Origin: Victivallales bacterium
GTDB lineage: Bacteria; Verrucomicrobiota; Lentisphaeria; Oligosphaerales; Oligosphaeraceae
NCBI GenBank assembly: GCA_017458805.1
Contig: JAFTAC010000471.1
Coordinates: 1-7,474 of the forward strand
Direction of reading: 5' to 3'
Length of the DNA: 7,474 nucleotides
Shown here: positions 5,089 to 7,474 of the stretch, piece after piece
How positions within the stretch are numbered: the stretch's first letter is position 1
Layout of the letters: the number at the start of each line of letters is the position of its first letter
Notes under the pieces: generated by a model
Database searches by the model: none
Told to the model about the DNA's origin: nothing
The model's input: only the letters and a program-made list of their open reading frames with translations
Position numbers and translations under genes: made by a program

Positions 5089-7474
5089 ATGAAATGGCTT
5101 TCATACTTTGACAAAATCGCGCTGGTCTGCGGGCAGCGCAAGATTCACTATACGCAGATGATGCAGACCATCATTGGGACGGGCAAAGCCCTCAAGGCTG
5201 TCATCCCCGAAAAGTGCCACGTTGCCATCATCGGGGCCAACTCCCCTGAATGGGTCATGGCCATGTACTCGATATGGTATGCGGGAGCGACGGTCGTCCC
5301 CATCGACTTCATGTCCACCCCCGAGGAAATTGCCTATATCCTCGACGACTGCACGCCTGCCGTCGTATTCTGCGACGCCACCACGGAGGCCAAGGTGGAG
5401 GCTGCATCCAAACTGATGAAGAGCCAGATAGGCCCTGTCAAACACTTGGAGAAGATCGGCGAGCACACCTCGAATGACCCCATCCCCAAAGACACCGCAT
5501 TCGAGACCTCCAACGAGGAGCTCGCCTTCATCATCTACACCTCGGGCACGACGGGCAATCCAAAGGGCGTCATGCTCACATTCGGCAACCTTCAGGCCAA
5601 CACCGAGGCGTGCTCCGTGCAGACAGTGGTCTTCATCCCCGACGACCGCGTGCTGGTGCTTCTGCCCCTGCACCACGCCTATCCACTCATGGCAACGGTT
5701 GTCATGCCGATGTCCATCGGGGCCATGGCGGTCTTTTCGCAGAGCATGACCAGTCCCGACATCATGGCAGCCCTCAAGGACAACCAATGCACCTTCATCG
5801 TCGCCGTGCCGCGCCTGGTGGAGCTCTTCCGCAACTCGATCATGCAGAAGATCAACGCCTCGTTCATCGCGCGCTGCCTGCTGTGGTTCAGCGCCAAGTG
5901 CAACTCCCTCTGGCTCTCCAGAAAGATTTTCAAGAAAGTGCAGGACGCCTTTGGCGGACACCTCCGCTACATCTCCTCGGGTGGAGCCGCCAACAACCCG
6001 ATTGTCACCCGCGACTTCTACGCGCTGGGCTTCCACCTGCTTGAAGGCTACGGCATGACCGAAGCCGCGCCTCTGATCTCCTTCACGCCTCCCACCCGCC
6101 ACAAACCTGGCTCGCCTGGCATCCCCGTTCCCTGCAATGAGGTGAAAATACAGGATGGCGAGGTGTGCATCCGCGGCAAGAACATTATGAAAGGCTACTA
6201 CCACCTCCCCGAAGAGACCGCCCGCGTGAAGGACAAGGACGGCTGGCTCCACACAGGCGACCTGGGCTACATCGACGAAGACGGATTCCTCTTCCTGACG
6301 GGCCGCAGCAAGGAGCTTATCATCCTCGGCAACGGCAAGAACATCAGCCCCGATGAACTGGAGCGCAAGCTGGTACAGCACTCCGACGGCCTCTTCACCG
6401 ACTGCGCCGTCTCCGAACAGGGGCAGATTCTTGCCGCCGTCATCGTCCCCGACAAGGAGGTCATGACGAAGCGCGGCATCCTGAACATCCGCCAGACGAT
6501 TATGGACTCGGTCATCGAGCCCTACAACGAGGAGATGCCCTCCTACAAGCGCATTTCCACCCTCATTCTGCGTGAACAGCCCCTGCCCAGAACCCGCCTG
6601 GGGAAGCTGCGCCGACACATCATCCGCCAGCAAATCAACGCCAAGGAGGGCGAGGCCCCCGTTGAAGCAAAGTCCGCCGAGCCGATGCCCGACACCCCCA
6701 TCGCCAAAAAGGTCATCCACTGCCTGGAGGAGATTGCGGGGCGCACCGTCCAGCCCGATGAACACTTCGAGCTGGAGTTGAACCTGGACTCCCTCGCCAA
6801 GATGAACCTGGTGACAAACCTCTGCAACGCCCTCAACATGGAGGTCCCTGTTGAGATGATTGCCAAATACCCCACCGCGCGCACCTTGACCGAGGCTCTC
6901 GCCGCCATGGATCCTGCTAGCACCGCCAGCCAGCATTCCGTCGCCGATACGTCCATTCCGCATGCGGCCTGGACGCACGGCCTCGTCCGCACGCTGATGC
7001 TTGCCTACATCCGCTGCATCTCCAAAATCGAAATCAGCGGACGCGAGAACATCCCCGACGGCCCTGTCATCTTCGCGCCCAACCACCAAAGCTCGCTTGA
7101 CGGCCTCTACCTTGCCGCTGGCATCGACGCCGCCCGCTTCAAGAAGACCTACTTCTATGTTATCTCCAAGTTCATCAGCGGTCCATTCACGCGCTGGTTC
7201 GCCAACCGCCACAACATGATCGCGATGGAAATCAACGGCGATCTGCGCCAGTCCATTGGCAAGCTTGCCACAGCCCTCAAGCAGGGCAACTCCGCCGCCA
7301 TCTTCCCTGAAGGTACACGCAGCATGGACGGCAGCCTGGGCGAGTTCCGCCCAGCCTTTGCACAGCTCTCCGTGGAGACGGGCGTGCCAGTAGTTCCCGT
7401 CGTCATCGATGGCGCATTCAACGTCCTGCCCCGCAACCAGCGCTTCCCCTCCCTGGGCAAAACCGTCAAGGTCA
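5089..7474 (+). CDS. Acyl-activating ligase / acyl carrier / PlsC acyltransferase fusion, 3'-truncated
   Basis: The reading frame runs from ATG 5089 to the window edge without a stop (795 residues seen). Residues 1 to about 515 are an AMP-binding ligase: TSGTTGNPKG (151-160), LPLHHAYP (192-199), YGMTE (321-325), HTGD (388-391), GRSKE (405-409) and the C-terminal catalytic Lys in RLGK (K506). It should activate a fatty acid as acyl-AMP. An Ala/Glu/Pro linker follows, then an acyl carrier domain at about 540-605 with the phosphopantetheine Ser in NLDS (S568). A second linker (about 608-630) leads to a PlsC/LPLAT domain with NHQSSLD (HX4D, H666 and D671) and FPEGTRS (739-745). The product probably loads its own carrier and transfers the acyl group to a lysophospholipid or glycerol-phosphate. 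E. coli Aas uses the opposite domain order and has no built-in carrier. No signal peptide; probably membrane-associated. It is preceded by AGGAGG and a sigma-54-like promoter. Confidence 0.93.
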   Translation, partial: MKWLSYFDKIALVCGQRKIHYTQMMQTIIGTGKALKAVIPEKCHVAIIGANSPEWVMAMYSIWYAGATVVPIDFMSTPEEIAYILDDCTPAVVFCDATTEAKVEAASKLMKSQIGPVKHLEKIGEHTSNDPIPKDTAFETSNEELAFIIYTSGTTGNPKGVMLTFGNLQANTEACSVQTVVFIPDDRVLVLLPLHHAYPLMATVVMPMSIGAMAVFSQSMTSPDIMAALKDNQCTFIVAVPRLVELFRNSIMQKINASFIARCLLWFSAKCNSLWLSRKIFKKVQDAFGGHLRYISSGGAANNPIVTRDFYALGFHLLEGYGMTEAAPLISFTPPTRHKPGSPGIPVPCNEVKIQDGEVCIRGKNIMKGYYHLPEETARVKDKDGWLHTGDLGYIDEDGFLFLTGRSKELIILGNGKNISPDELERKLVQHSDGLFTDCAVSEQGQILAAVIVPDKEVMTKRGILNIRQTIMDSVIEPYNEEMPSYKRISTLILREQPLPRTRLGKLRRHIIRQQINAKEGEAPVEAKSAEPMPDTPIAKKVIHCLEEIAGRTVQPDEHFELELNLDSLAKMNLVTNLCNALNMEVPVEMIAKYPTARTLTEALAAMDPASTASQHSVADTSIPHAAWTHGLVRTLMLAYIRCISKIEISGRENIPDGPVIFAPNHQSSLDGLYLAAGIDAARFKKTYFYVISKFISGPFTRWFANRHNMIAMEINGDLRQSIGKLATALKQGNSAAIFPEGTRSMDGSLGEFRPAFAQLSVETGVPVVPVVIDGAFNVLPRNQRFPSLGKTVKV

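Noticed and set aside
5101..7212. A 703-codon open frame on the minus strand
   Set aside because: It lies fully antisense to the acyl-ligase fusion gene, which carries clear motifs throughout. The minus-strand product has a biased composition (Gly, Asp, Val, His) and no recognisable domain, typical of GC-rich antisense shadows.

Overview
The window holds four protein-coding genes, two of them cut by the window edges, on GC-rich coding DNA with AT-rich spacers. The gene mix suggests a polysaccharide-degrading bacterium of the PVC superphylum, such as Lentisphaerota or Kiritimatiellota. That mix is a GH42-like glycoside hydrolase, a DUF2264 protein, a sigma-54 activator with an unusual N-terminus, and an acyl-ligase/carrier/PlsC fusion. 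The lineage is an inference from gene families, not from any marker gene.

Layout, left to right. Positions 1-1790 (+) hold the C-terminal part of a large glycoside hydrolase: the end of a barrel, a GH42-type middle domain and a beta-rich tail. Positions 1788-1897 hold an array of four tandem palindromes whose cores alternate between two versions; the array begins at the stop codon of the hydrolase gene and lies between two convergent genes. Positions 1940-3085 (-) encode a DUF2264 protein, probably carbohydrate-active. It lies 19 bp downstream of a sigma-54-dependent activator gene at 3105-4607 (-), so the two probably form one operon.

The 481-bp divergent spacer 4608-5088 is the most structured non-coding part. 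It contains a mobile-element-like insertion of about 222 bp (4636-4857) with nested inverted repeats and two strong internal hairpins, flanked by a perfect 8-bp direct repeat (TTGTGGAA). It also holds a close match to a sigma-54 (-24/-12) promoter at 5007-5021 and a 9-bp tandem repeat (TCTA core) in the expected leader.

Positions 5089-7474 (+) carry the start of a long gene that runs off the right edge. It joins an acyl-activating (AMP-binding) ligase, an acyl carrier domain and a PlsC-type acyltransferase in one polypeptide, probably for activating fatty acids and transferring them to lysophospholipids.

A possible link between the genes is that the divergently encoded activator drives the acyl-ligase gene from the sigma-54-type promoter. 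The activator's co-transcribed DUF2264 gene and the convergent glycosidase gene hint instead at control of carbohydrate use. The sequence alone does not decide between these.
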